Shown here one piece after another: positions 24,695-35,122 of a stretch of 64,000 bases of DNA. Within the stretch, counting starts at the first letter, position 1. Each line of letters begins with the position of its first letter. Position numbers and translations under genes: made by a program. Under the pieces are notes generated by a model. The model was not told where the DNA came from, did no database searches, and worked only from the letters and a program-made list of their open reading frames with translations. The DNA comes from Streptomyces sp. DH41 (lineage in GTDB: Bacteria; Actinomycetota; Actinomycetes; Streptomycetales; Streptomycetaceae): positions 1 to 64,000 of the forward strand of contig NZ_JARVKY010000015.1 of assembly GCF_029813785.1 (NCBI RefSeq), written 5' to 3'.

Positions 24695-26332
24695 CTATGC
24701 CAGTTCCCTGTCCGTGACCGTCCGCAGGGCGGTCGTCCCGTCGCGTTCCGTCCGTGCCTGTTCCAGCCGCAGCCGGGCCGAGCGCCCCCGCAGGGTCAGC
24801 GTCATGAGCTGGTTGCCGAACCAGGGGCCGCCGGTCTTGCGCCAGCCGACCGCCGGTGGCGCGCAGCGTCCGTGCCGGGCGATGCGCCGCCCGAGGGCGC
24901 GTGCCGGGGCGCTCCAGCCGAAGCGGAAGCCGAGGCGGATCGAGAGCGGTACGGAGTTGTGGACGGGGGAGCAGGTCAGCTGTGCCACCCGGGCGTCGGG
25001 CGTGCGGCCGGGCCAGGACGGTTCGGCCACGTAGGCGTGGTGGACGTCGCCCGACAGTACGTTCACCGTCGCGGGCGCCCCGGGCCCGGTACCGGCCTCG
25101 GCGATCAGGTCCGCGAGGGCGTCGAAGGAGGAGGGGAAGGCCGACCAGTGCTCCAGGTCGGCCCCGCGCCTGATCTTCTCTCCGCGCCGTGCCCAGCGTG
25201 CGCCCCGTTCACCGGCGCACATCGCGGCGTTCCACGCCTCCACGTCGTGCACCAGGTGGGGCAGCAGCCAGGGCAGGGAGGTGCCGATCAGCAGGTGGTC
25301 GTAGGAGTCCCGCTCGTCGAGGATCTGTTCGCGCAGCCAGGCGGCCTCGCCCGGGTCGAGCATCGTGCGGCTGTCCTCCCTGAGTACGCGGGCCGCGCGC
25401 GAGTCCACCATCACCAGCCGTACGCGGCCGAAGTCGCGCCGGTAGCTCCAGCGGACGGAGGCCGGGTCGGCGTCGGCCCGCGCGGCGAACGTACGGAGCA
25501 CGTCGGTGCCGTCGGGGATCTCGCGGACGGCCGCGTAGAGGGGGTCGGTGGCCAGCTCGTCCGGGGACAGGTTGCCCAGCTGCTGGTACACCCAGTAGGA
25601 CATCAGTCCGCTCAACAGCCGCTCGCGCCACCAGTCCGTGGCCCGCATGTCGGCCAGCCAGGCCGCGGAGGTGTTCCAGTCGTCGATGACGTCGTGGTCG
25701 TCGAAGATCATGCAGCTGGGCACGGTGGACAGCAGCCAGCGCACCTCGGGGTCGAGCCAGGACTCGTAGTAGAGGCGGGTGTACTCCTCATAGTCCGCGA
25801 CCTGGTCGCCCGGGGGTTCGGCGAGGTCGCGGCGGCCGGCGATCCAGTGGCGTGTGGCGTCGGAGACCTCGTCGGCATACACCTGGTCGCCGAGCAGAAG
25901 CAGCAGGTCGGGGCGCTCGCCCTCGGGGTCCGCGGCGATGCGGGCGGAGAGGGTGTCCAGCGCGTCCGGGCCCACCCGGTCCTTCCCGCCGGCCGGCGGC
26001 GCGGCCCAGCGGCAGGAGCCGAAGGCGATGCGCGTCTTCTCGTGCGCCGCCGGTGACGTGGTGATGACCGAGGGCGGGAAGCGGGAGTCGGGCGGCGGCC
26101 ACACGCGGGCGCCGTCGAGGAGCACCTCGTACTCCGTCGCCGTGCCGGGTGTCAGGCCGCTCACCGGGACCAGGGCGTAGTGGTGGCCCGCGATCTGGAA
26201 GGTGCGGGTCGTGCCCCGGGCGCCGTCGGCGCAGCGCACCTCGGCGGTGCAGGGCCGGTTCGTCTCGACCCAGACGGTCGCGCACGAGCCGTCGGTGTAT
26301 CTCAGCAGTGGTCCAAGGCGCAGTCCGGCCAT
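24695..26332 (-). CDS. PhoD-like metallophosphatase
   Basis: The 545-residue protein has the metallophosphatase motifs in order: AFGSCRWA, LLLLGDQVYADE, FDDHDVIDDW (about residue 215) and SGDVHHAYVAE near 435. These hold the residues that bind the Fe/Ca or dinuclear centre. Unlike many PhoD enzymes it lacks an obvious Tat signal peptide, so it may be intracellular or the true start may be elsewhere. The ATG at 26332 follows GGAGGAGGCGAACACC, whose Shine-Dalgarno sequence lies in a hairpin. Confidence 0.9.
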   Translation of the reverse strand: MAGLRLGPLLRYTDGSCATVWVETNRPCTAEVRCADGARGTTRTFQIAGHHYALVPVSGLTPGTATEYEVLLDGARVWPPPDSRFPPSVITTSPAAHEKTRIAFGSCRWAAPPAGGKDRVGPDALDTLSARIAADPEGERPDLLLLLGDQVYADEVSDATRHWIAGRRDLAEPPGDQVADYEEYTRLYYESWLDPEVRWLLSTVPSCMIFDDHDVIDDWNTSAAWLADMRATDWWRERLLSGLMSYWVYQQLGNLSPDELATDPLYAAVREIPDGTDVLRTFAARADADPASVRWSYRRDFGRVRLVMVDSRAARVLREDSRTMLDPGEAAWLREQILDERDSYDHLLIGTSLPWLLPHLVHDVEAWNAAMCAGERGARWARRGEKIRRGADLEHWSAFPSSFDALADLIAEAGTGPGAPATVNVLSGDVHHAYVAEPSWPGRTPDARVAQLTCSPVHNSVPLSIRLGFRFGWSAPARALGRRIARHGRCAPPAVGWRKTGGPWFGNQLMTLTLRGRSARLRLEQARTERDGTTALRTVTDRELA

Positions 26333-26343
26333 GGTGTTCGCCT

Positions 26344-26378
26344 CCTCCGTCGCCCCGTACGGTACGGAACGACGGAGG
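26344..26378 (-). promoter_or_regulatory. Hairpin sequestering the ribosome-binding site of the phoD-like gene
   Basis: In the minus-strand transcript, CCTCCGTCG (from 26378 to 26370) pairs with CGACGGAGG (26352 to 26344), and the second arm contains the GGAGG Shine-Dalgarno sequence of the downstream ATG at 26332. The loop TTCCGTACCGTACGGGG can form a nested stem. This could impose translational control, for example by temperature or by a ligand. Confidence 0.45.
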
Positions 26379-26432
26379 CCGGCGGGGAGGCTCCGCGCCG
26401 AACACACGGTGACCGGACCGCGGCCCGGGGTG

Positions 26433-27077
26433 TCAGCAGTTCGCGAGCCGGCTCTGCAGCGCGGACTTCTCGGCGGAGTCGACCGAGAGGTCGTAGTAGT
26501 ACTTCACCTGGACCCAGGCACGGACGTACGTGCAGTGGTAGGCGCTGCGCGAGGGCATCCAGGTGGCCGGGTCCTGGTCGCCCTTGGACTGGTTGACGTT
26601 GTCGGTGACCGCGAGGAGCTGGGGCCGGGTCAGGTCGTTGGCGAAGGACTGGCGCCGGGAGGTGCTCCAGGATCCGGCGCCGGAGTCCCAGGCCTCGGCG
26701 AGCGGGACGAGGTGGTCGATGTCGACGTCGGCGGCGGCGGACCAGGTGGCGCCGTCGTAGGGGGAGTACCAGCTGCCGCTGGTGGCGGCGCAGGAGGAGT
26801 CGGTGTCGACGCCCGAGCCGTCGCGCTTGAGGACGGTCTCGCGGGTGTTGCAGGAGCCGGACTGCGTGATCCAGTGCGGGAAGAGGTCGCGGTCGTAGCC
26901 GGTGCGGCTCTCGGTCTTCACGGTGAGGGAGGCGAGGTAGCCGCGGGCGGTGGCGGCGCTGACCGGGGTGGGGAGGGCGGCGGAGGCGGCCGGGCCGTTG
27001 AGGAGCCCGGCGGAGGCTATGAGCCCGGTGAACGCGGCGACGAAGCCGAGCCGTCGACGCGCGTAGAACTTCGGCAT
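26433..27077 (-). CDS. Secreted HNH endonuclease family protein (DUF1524-like)
   Basis: The 214-residue protein has a signal peptide (residues 1-34, ending ASAALP) and an HNH-type core: DIDHLVPLAEAWDSGA (about residue 128) with the catalytic His, then RPQLLAVTDNVNQSKGDQDP and the terminal CTYVRAWVQVKYYYDL. Such proteins are exported nucleases that degrade extracellular DNA. Four cysteines probably form disulfides. The ATG at 27077 is the start; upstream residues in the longer frame look non-coding. The gene has its own promoter in the region after 27078. Confidence 0.9.
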   Translation of the reverse strand: MPKFYARRRLGFVAAFTGLIASAGLLNGPAASAALPTPVSAATARGYLASLTVKTESRTGYDRDLFPHWITQSGSCNTRETVLKRDGSGVDTDSSCAATSGSWYSPYDGATWSAAADVDIDHLVPLAEAWDSGAGSWSTSRRQSFANDLTRPQLLAVTDNVNQSKGDQDPATWMPSRSAYHCTYVRAWVQVKYYYDLSVDSAEKSALQSRLANC

Positions 27078-27319
27078 GCGAACTCCCTGGGAGTGTGGGG
27101 GTGTTGGGGCGCGGGCAGGGGAATGCTCGCGACGCCGCATGGCGCACAGGTGTGCGGTCGGTAAGAAGTTAGTGACGTGTGCATGGCACGTCTATGGGTG
27201 CGACGGGACTCGTGACGGAACGTCCCGGGACTTTCGCCCCTGGGCGTCCCGGACTTGCGCCCCTCGGCGTCCCAGGGCTTTCGCTCCTCGGCCCCGCCGG
27301 CGGGGCTCGCGTACTATGG

Positions 27320-27436
27320 ACGGTGCAGAAGGGGAGTAGCTCTTCGCCGGACCGTCGACATACTGCTCAGCTCGTCTGAGCCGGCGCCCGGAGGCAGGCC
27401 TCGCGCGCGGGGCCGGCCAGCGAGACCTTCGGCAAG
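27320..27436 (+). ncRNA. yybP-ykoY family (manganese) riboswitch
   Basis: The transcript contains the two conserved halves of this class: AGAAGGGGAGTAGCTCTTCG (27327-27346) and GCCGGCCAGCGAGACCTTC near 27412-27430. GAAGG and CCTTC close the basal helix P1, and a variable arm (27351-27411) lies between. This Mn2+-sensing RNA commonly precedes Mn exporter genes. It lies 112 bases before a TMEM165/GDT1 transporter, its known target family. A downstream hairpin (27436-27445 with 27470-27479, pairing by GU wobbles included) could be the expression platform. Identity is by recognised consensus; covariance scanning was not possible. Confidence 0.85.
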
Positions 27437-27547
27437 CAGTGCACGCCCGTGCCGTACGGCGGGGGCGACCGTGTGCTGCCGTGCCGAGGTGTCCGCAGCG
27501 CAGGACCAGCACTCTCGGTGGGGCGGCCCCGACCGATAGAGGATCCC

Positions 27548-28129
27548 TTGATCAGCCTGACCGTGACGGCAGTCGTCTTCGGCGTCGTCTTCCTGGCCGA
27601 ACTGCCGGACAAGACCGCGCTCGCCGGTCTCGTCCTCGGCACCCGCTACCGGGCCTCGTACGTCTTCGCCGGTGTGGCCGCCGCCTTCCTGCTGCACGTA
27701 GTGCTCGCGGTCGCGGCCGGCAGCGTGCTGACCCTGCTGCCGCAGCAGATCGTGCACGCGATCACCGGCGTGCTGTTCCTGGGCGGCGCCGCCGTGCTGC
27801 TGATGAGGAAGGACGACGAGGACGAGGAGATCCGCAAGCCCGAGAACCAGTCCTTCTGGAAGGTCTCCGGGGCTGGATTCATGCTCATCCTGGTCGCCGA
27901 GTTCGGCGATCTCACGCAGATCATGACCGCGAACCTCGCGGCCCGCTACGACGACCCGCTCTCCGTCGGCCTCGGCGCGGTGCTCGCCCTGTGGGCGGTG
28001 GCCGGGCTCGGCATCGTCGGTGGGAAGGCCCTGATGAAGCGGGTGCCGCTGTCGCTGATCACGAAGATCGCGGCGCTGCTCATGCTGGGGCTCGGGGTGT
28101 GGAGCCTGTGGGAGGCGGTCGCCGGCTGA
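27548..28129 (+). CDS. TMEM165/GDT1 (UPF0016) family cation transporter
   Basis: The 193-residue membrane protein has six helices in two halves with the family motifs ELPDKT (about residue 20) and EFGDLT (about 119), which bind Mn2+/Ca2+. It should export Mn2+ from the cytoplasm. The first motif has Pro where the classic family has Gly (E-x-G-D-K/R-T). I chose the TTG at 27548, where the protein reads MISLTVTAVVFGVVFLAELPDK and AGAGGA lies upstream; the longer frame runs back into the riboswitch. Expression is probably raised by Mn2+ through that riboswitch. Confidence 0.9.
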   Translation: MISLTVTAVVFGVVFLAELPDKTALAGLVLGTRYRASYVFAGVAAAFLLHVVLAVAAGSVLTLLPQQIVHAITGVLFLGGAAVLLMRKDDEDEEIRKPENQSFWKVSGAGFMLILVAEFGDLTQIMTANLAARYDDPLSVGLGAVLALWAVAGLGIVGGKALMKRVPLSLITKIAALLMLGLGVWSLWEAVAG

Positions 28130-28290
28130 GCGGCGGCCGGAGGGCCGGGCTGTTCGTGAACGTTCGGGCGGGGCGGTGGCGCGATGCCCGTTCTGTTTTG
28201 TACCGTGGATGAACAAAGTGGCTCCCGCTCGTTCTCCCTGACCGGCGGGCGGGGTCACCTTGTTTCCTCCCCGCGCTTTGGAGTCTGCCG

Positions 28291-28956
28291 ATGACGGCCA
28301 CCGCCACCACCGTTCTCACCGCCCGTGCCCTGTTGCTGGACATGGACGGCACCCTCGTCAACTCGGACGCCGCCGTCGAGCGCGTCTGGCGGGGCTGGGC
28401 CGACCGGCACGGCCTGGACGGTGACGAGGTCATGAAGGTCGTCCACGGACGGCAGGGGTACGCCTCGATGGCGCTGCTGCTGCCGGACCGGCCCATGGAG
28501 CAGAACCACGCCGACAACGCGCGCATGCTCGCCGACGAGACCGCCGACACCGAGGGCGTCGTCGCGATCCCCGGGGCGCCGGAGTTCCTCGCCTCGCTGC
28601 GGGGTCTGCCGCACGCGCTGGTGACCTCGGCCGACGTGCCGCTGTCCACCGCGCGGATGGCCGCCGCGGGGCTCGCGCAGCCGGACGTCCGGGTCACCGC
28701 GGAGTCGGTCGGTGCGAGCAAGCCCGACCCGGAGGGCTTCCTCAAGGGCGCCGCCGAACTCGGTGTCGCCCCCGCGGACTGCATCGCCTTCGAGGACTCC
28801 GGCGCCGGCATCGCGGCGGCACGTGCCGCGGGGATGCGGGTCGTGGGGGTGGGGCCGCGGGCCGGTCTCCACGCGCCCGACGTGGTCGTGGAGGACCTGA
28901 CGCGGGTACGTGTGGAGGCCGGCGCGGACGGGACGCTGCGGCTGCACATCGGCTGA
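28291..28956 (+). CDS. HAD-IA family hydrolase (sugar/polyol-phosphate phosphatase type)
   Basis: The 221-residue HAD protein has motif I DMDGTL (residues 17-22), motif II as VTSADVP, motif III lysine in GASKPDPEGFL and motif IV as FEDSGAGIAAAR. The pattern matches glycerol-3-phosphate or 2-deoxyglucose-6-phosphate phosphatases. The ATG at 28291 follows TTTGGAGTCTGCCG. It has no evident operon partner; GC-rich repeats follow at 28960. Confidence 0.9.
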   Translation: MTATATTVLTARALLLDMDGTLVNSDAAVERVWRGWADRHGLDGDEVMKVVHGRQGYASMALLLPDRPMEQNHADNARMLADETADTEGVVAIPGAPEFLASLRGLPHALVTSADVPLSTARMAAAGLAQPDVRVTAESVGASKPDPEGFLKGAAELGVAPADCIAFEDSGAGIAAARAAGMRVVGVGPRAGLHAPDVVVEDLTRVRVEAGADGTLRLHIG

Positions 28957-28961
28957 CGCCG

Positions 28962-29013
28962 CCCGCGCCGCCCGCGCCGCCCGCGCCGCCCGCGCCGCCC
29001 GCGTCGTCCGTGT
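28962..29013. repeat. GC-rich 9-bp microsatellite (CGCCGCCCG)n
   Basis: The 9-bp unit CGCCGCCCG is repeated about four times and then decays into CGTCGTCCG- and CGTCGCGCG-type variants up to about 29038. It lies between the HAD gene and the 3' end of the next gene, on the opposite strand. It is probably slippage-prone and non-coding. Confidence 0.6.
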
Positions 29014-29067
29014 CGCGCGTCGTCCGCGTCGCGCGTCGGCCGGCCGACCGTGGGCCGGGCACGCCGC

Positions 29068-30327
29068 CTACGGCGCTCGCGTCTCCGACTCCAGCTGGCG
29101 CCGGGTGTCCTGCCCGTAGACGCCGAGTTCGTCGGAGCGGATGCCGCGGGCCCACTGGAAGGTGCGGACCGCGTCCTCGACCTGCCGGCTGTAGGTGCCG
29201 TTGATGTCGCCCGTGTAGAGGTACAGCTGCGTCAGGCGCTGCTGGAGCTCGGCGACCTCGGAACCCCGGTCGCCGCGGTGCAGCGTGCCCCCGCCGTCGG
29301 GGGCGTGGTCCTCGTCGTCGGACTCCTGCGTGGGATTCTCGGCCGGCGCGCTCGTCGCGGTCCGGGTCGGCTCGGCCGACGGGGACGGCGTGGGCGAGGC
29401 GCTCGATGCCGACGGGGACGGCGAGGGCGACGGACTGGAACTGGCGGACGCGGAGGCGGACGGGGACGGCGACGGCGAGGCGGTCGGCCGGGTGGACGTG
29501 ACGCTCGGCTCGGGGGCCGCGGAGGCGGCGCTGGTCGACGGGACCGGCACGCTCGCCCGGACCTCGTCCGGCAGCGCTCCGTCCCGTGAGGGCGACTCGT
29601 AGGAGAAGAGGCCGCTCGCGTATCCGGCCGCCCCCACCACGACCACGACCGCCCCGGCGGCGCTGAGCAGCACGCCACGGCGCCGCCCGCGCCGCGGACG
29701 CCCGCCGGTACCGTCCGTGCCGTCCGTGCCGTCCGCATCGGGCCCCATGGGCGCGGAAGGGGCGGCGGGCGTGGTGGCCGAGGTTTCGAACAGGCGCAGG
29801 TCGTGCGCGCTGGGTGTGCCGGTCGAGGGCGCCAGGGGCATGGGCAGTACGGAGGTCGCCTCCGTGTCCGCCCCGGGTGGCTCGGCGCCGACGGCGCGCA
29901 GCGTCATGGTGGCGTCCGGGTCGGGCGCGGACCCGGGCCCCGGCGCCGGGGCGGATGGGGCGGGCGTGGACGGGCGCGCGGACGGGGCCGCCGTGGATGC
30001 CGCGGACGCCGGTCCCTCGGACACGGGTCCGCCGGACACCTGCGTGTCCGGCCCAGACGGTGTACCGGAGGGCGCCGTCGTCCCGGCCGGGGGTGTCGGG
30101 GCCTCTCCCGCGCCGTCCAGCTCGACGTACGGCCGTATCCGCAGCGGGTCGAAGTCCTCCGCCGCTGCCGCCTGCGCCGTACGCGCGTCGCGCAGGGCGT
30201 CGGCCGCCCGCACCCCGCAGGCGCAGGAAGGCGTGTTGTCCGCCTTCCTGGGCGTCCCGCACTCCGGGCACGAGTGCCCCTGGGGCCGCTCCTGCGGCTG
30301 CTGCGGCGGCTCTTTCTGCTGTTCCAC
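29068..30327 (-). CDS. Membrane protein with N-terminal zinc ribbon and C-terminal peptidoglycan-binding-like domain
   Basis: The 419-residue protein has an N-terminal zinc-ribbon-like segment (CPECGTPRKADNTPSCACG, about residues 17-35), a long disordered acidic/Pro-rich part, one membrane helix (LLSAAGAVVVVVGAAGYASG, about 240), an extracellular Ser/Pro-rich linker and a C-terminal PG_binding_1-like domain (LHRGDRGSEVAELQQRLTQLY, TYSRQVEDAVRTFQ). The GTG at 30327 follows GGGAGGGACGAACGC; the longer frame is not supported. It may link a cytosolic zinc-dependent sensor part with the cell wall. Confidence 0.8.
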   Translation of the reverse strand: MEQQKEPPQQPQERPQGHSCPECGTPRKADNTPSCACGVRAADALRDARTAQAAAAEDFDPLRIRPYVELDGAGEAPTPPAGTTAPSGTPSGPDTQVSGGPVSEGPASAASTAAPSARPSTPAPSAPAPGPGSAPDPDATMTLRAVGAEPPGADTEATSVLPMPLAPSTGTPSAHDLRLFETSATTPAAPSAPMGPDADGTDGTDGTGGRPRRGRRRGVLLSAAGAVVVVVGAAGYASGLFSYESPSRDGALPDEVRASVPVPSTSAASAAPEPSVTSTRPTASPSPSPSASASASSSPSPSPSPSASSASPTPSPSAEPTRTATSAPAENPTQESDDEDHAPDGGGTLHRGDRGSEVAELQQRLTQLYLYTGDINGTYSRQVEDAVRTFQWARGIRSDELGVYGQDTRRQLESETRAP

Positions 30328-30492
30328 GCGTTCGTCCCTCCCCTCGCGACTCCCCTCGCGAACTCCAGAGTTTATGCAGATCTTCTCCACACTCCCGCGC
30401 GCACGCCCCCGGGATACCGGCTTCCCGCAGGACTGAACCGGCGATATCGGGTCACACCGACCAGGATGGAAGGTGCGCGAAGGCACCCGTGA

Positions 30493-32658
<2,166 letters not shown>

Positions 32659-32683
32659 ACCTCCGCCCGGCCTGCCGCTTCCG

Positions 32684-33184
32684 TCAGGCGGCGCGCGGGA
32701 GCTGCTTCGCGAACCAGTGCTCGGCGTACGGGCCCTCCTTGTACGCCTCGGTCTCCGTGTAGCCGAGGCGCGCGTACAGGGCCCGGGCCTCGACGAGGTC
32801 GCCCCGCGTGTCGAGGACCATCCGCGAGGCCCCGAGCGCCCGTGCCGAGTCCTCGGCGGCCCGCACGAGCAGTGCCGCGCCGCCCAGGCCGCGCATCCGC
32901 TCGTACAGGAACACCCGGGTGAGCTCGGCGGTGGTGTCGTCCCGCAGCCGTACGCCCGAGGTGCCGGCCGGTTCGCCGCCGTACCGCGCGACCAGCAACC
33001 GCCCCCGGGGCGGTACGAGGTCGGCGCCGCGGTAGGCGGCGATCTCCCGCTCCAGCTCACCGGGGTCGGTGGGCCGCCCCTCGTGCAGCAGGTAGTAGCG
33101 GTCGCTGACCTCTGTGTAGTACGCGCGCCAGAGGGCGGTGGCGACGGGGGAGTCGTACGGTTCCGGGGCGACGGTCCAGATCAT
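32684..33184 (-). CDS. GNAT-family N-acetyltransferase
   Basis: The 166-residue protein has the GNAT motif A region LTRVFLYERMRGLGGAALLVRAAEDSARALG and ends with a conserved LYARLGYTETEAYKEGPYAEHWF. Substrate is unknown. The ATG at 33184 or 33193 are both possible (MRVMIWTVAP or MIWTVAPEPYD). It converges with the MFS gene and is divergent from the membrane protein at 33350. Confidence 0.82.
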   Translation of the reverse strand: MIWTVAPEPYDSPVATALWRAYYTEVSDRYYLLHEGRPTDPGELEREIAAYRGADLVPPRGRLLVARYGGEPAGTSGVRLRDDTTAELTRVFLYERMRGLGGAALLVRAAEDSARALGASRMVLDTRGDLVEARALYARLGYTETEAYKEGPYAEHWFAKQLPRAA

Positions 33185-33349
33185 GACCCGCATTGTCGGG
33201 ACCGGACCGGCCTGCTGTGCAAGCGTATTTTCCCACCGATGCGCCGTCGGCGCGCGTCGTGAGCCGTTTGAGCGCGGACTCCGGGGCAACCCGAACAGCG
33301 AACCGGCCCGTTCGGAGAGCCGGTAGGGCCGAGAACCCGGAAGGCACTC

Positions 33350-34054
33350 ATGTCCACAGGCGTGATCATCGCTTTGATCGTGATCGTGGCGGCCGTGCTC
33401 GTTGTCGCGGCCGTACTGGCCCTGCGCGCGCGGGGCCCCCAGCACGGCGGAAGCCTGAAGCGGCGCTTCGGGCCCGAGTACGACCGGGCCGTGGCCCGGC
33501 ACGACGGCGACACCAAGGCCGCCGAGCGCGAACTCGCCGACCGCGTGGAGCGGCACGGTTCGCTGCACGAGAGGCCGCTGGAGCCGGCCGAGCGCGAGCG
33601 CTTCGAGGCGCGCTGGACCGCGACCCAGGAGCGCTTCGTCGACTCCCCGCGCGAGGCGGTCGGCGAGGCGGACCGGCTGCTCGCGGAACTGGCCGGCGCC
33701 CGGGGCTTCCCGGACGGCGGACAGTACGAGGAGCAGCTCGCGGCACTGTCCGTGCACCACGCGCACCATGTCGACGGCTACCGGCGCGTGCACCGCGTGA
33801 CGCACGCGCGCGTGGACGGCGCGCAGGACAGCGGCGCGGGTACGGAGGAGATGCGCGAGTCCCTGGTCGAGGCCCGCGCGCTGTTCGAGGACCTGGTACG
33901 CCCCGGCCACCACGACGGAAGCCGCCATGACGGCGGCAGGCACGACGGCGGCAAGCACCGAGCCGGTACGGACGGCGACGGACGCGCGCCCGCCCGCGCC
34001 GCCCGCACCCACCACTCCTGGTCGCTCAGCAAGCGCCAGCCGAAGGAGAGTTGA
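33350..34054 (+). CDS. Single-pass membrane protein with helical cytosolic domain, unknown function
   Basis: The 234-residue protein has one N-terminal membrane helix (VIIALIVIVAAVLVVAAVLAL, residues 5-25), then an amphipathic region RFGPEYDRAVARHDGDTKAAERELADRVERH and helical segments to about residue 180, ending in a His/Gly/Asp-rich tail (HDGGRHDGGKHRAG). It is the first of two likely co-transcribed genes; the next ATG lies 6 bases past its stop. Related sequences are common in actinobacteria as uncharacterised secreted or membrane proteins. Confidence 0.72.
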   Translation: MSTGVIIALIVIVAAVLVVAAVLALRARGPQHGGSLKRRFGPEYDRAVARHDGDTKAAERELADRVERHGSLHERPLEPAERERFEARWTATQERFVDSPREAVGEADRLLAELAGARGFPDGGQYEEQLAALSVHHAHHVDGYRRVHRVTHARVDGAQDSGAGTEEMRESLVEARALFEDLVRPGHHDGSRHDGGRHDGGKHRAGTDGDGRAPARAARTHHSWSLSKRQPKES

Positions 34055-34059
34055 GGCAC

Positions 34060-34599
34060 ATGTCCGATGTGACCCGGCAGCCCGGCGGCACCCCCGTCGA
34101 CGGCGGCATGCCCGTCGCCGGCGGCACCCACGCCGAGCGGGGCAGGCAGAGCCCCGACGTCCGCGCCGACACCACCCCAGGCCTGGACCCCACCCCAGGC
34201 CTGGACCCCACCCCGGCCCGGAGCGAGAACCCGGCCTCGCCGGTCGCCCCTACCGAGAACGCGGGCACCCCGGCCGCCACCCAAGGGCACGGAGGGCACG
34301 GGGGCCACGGGGGCGCCCTCCTCCCGCACGAGGAGTGCGACAAGCTCGGGCAGCGGCTCCAGCACGCGGTGGCCGGCTTCGTCGACGCGCCGCGTGCCTC
34401 CGTCGAGGAGGCCGACCGCGTCCTGGAGGAGATCGGCTCCCGCGTCACGGACGCCGTGACGCACCGCCGCCGCACGCTGCGCACGTCCTGGCGCGACACG
34501 GGCGAGGCCGAGCACGCCGCGACGAGCACCGACACCGAACAACTCCGTCTGGCCCTGCGGGACTACCGCGAGCTGGCGGACCGTCTCATGCGCCTGTGA
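34060..34599 (+). CDS. Hypothetical protein, helical C-terminus homologous in style to its neighbour
   Basis: The 179-residue protein has a Pro/Gly-rich, disordered N-terminus with a duplicated DPTPGLDPTP segment, followed by a helical C-terminal part (EECDKLGQRLQHAVAGFVDAPRASVEEADRVLEEI). The latter pattern parallels the FVDSPREAVGEADRLLAEL region of the preceding protein, suggesting a shared domain. The ATG at 34060 is preceded by GAAGGAGAG within the stop region of the upstream gene. No known function. Confidence 0.7.
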   Translation: MSDVTRQPGGTPVDGGMPVAGGTHAERGRQSPDVRADTTPGLDPTPGLDPTPARSENPASPVAPTENAGTPAATQGHGGHGGHGGALLPHEECDKLGQRLQHAVAGFVDAPRASVEEADRVLEEIGSRVTDAVTHRRRTLRTSWRDTGEAEHAATSTDTEQLRLALRDYRELADRLMRL

Positions 34600-34613
34600 C
34601 GCGCAGGCGTCAC
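34596..34613. terminator. Short bidirectional hairpin at convergent stops
   Basis: GTGACGC (34596-34602) and GCGTCAC (34607-34613) form a 7-bp stem around GCAG. The hairpin contains the stop codons of both convergent genes, ending the transcripts compactly. Confidence 0.45.
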
Positions 34614-35017
34614 CGCTCCGCCCGGCGCTCCCGCCACTGCCGTACGACCTCTTCGACGTCGTAGGGCTTCAGACCCAGCGGGGGGCCGGGCGGCGGCTTG
34701 AACATGACGTCGCGGATCTTGACGTTGATCTCCTCGACGATGCGGCGGACCACCCGCTCCGACGGCGCGTTCGCCGCCGCCTCCAGGGCGTCCTCCGCCT
34801 CCTTGCGCAGGGCCAGCGTGGGCGGCAGCACGGAGAAGCCCTCGCGGGCCATCTTCCGCTTGACCCACCACAGTTCGTCGTAGGTGCTGTCCACTTCGCT
34901 CGGGAGGGGTTTCCCCGCGCCGGGGAGCTGCGCGAACTCGCCGCGCGCGTCGGCGTCACGAATCTGCTTGTCGACCCAGGACTCGAAATCGACGCCAGGT
35001 GGCTTTCGCTCGGTCAT
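34610..35017 (-). CDS. DUF1992 family protein
   Basis: The 135-residue protein belongs to DUF1992 (DnaJ-homologue C28 domain). The features WVDKQIRDADARGEFAQLPGAGKPL and DSTYDELWWVKRKMAREG are characteristic. It is cytosolic and may assist protein folding or complex assembly. The gene is convergent with the preceding hypothetical gene. The ATG at 35017 gives the conserved N-terminus MTERKPPGVDFESWVDKQI. Confidence 0.9.
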   Translation of the reverse strand: MTERKPPGVDFESWVDKQIRDADARGEFAQLPGAGKPLPSEVDSTYDELWWVKRKMAREGFSVLPPTLALRKEAEDALEAAANAPSERVVRRIVEEINVKIRDVMFKPPPGPPLGLKPYDVEEVVRQWRERRAER

Positions 35018-35122
35018 GTCCCCAGTGTGCCGGACACCGCCCCACCGGCCGATCTATCATGCGGCGGCGGTACGTCAACGAGGGACGCCCCAGGTTCCTC
35101 TCGGGTCCCAGGAGGAGCGCGC

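Noticed and set aside
26433-27077. Restriction or phage-defence HNH nuclease
   Set aside because: It has a clear signal peptide and disulfide-type cysteines, so it is exported, and no methylase or defence genes are nearby.
28962-29038. Coding extension of the HAD gene
   Set aside because: The HAD frame stops at 28956 and the following 9-bp GC repeat has no start signal.
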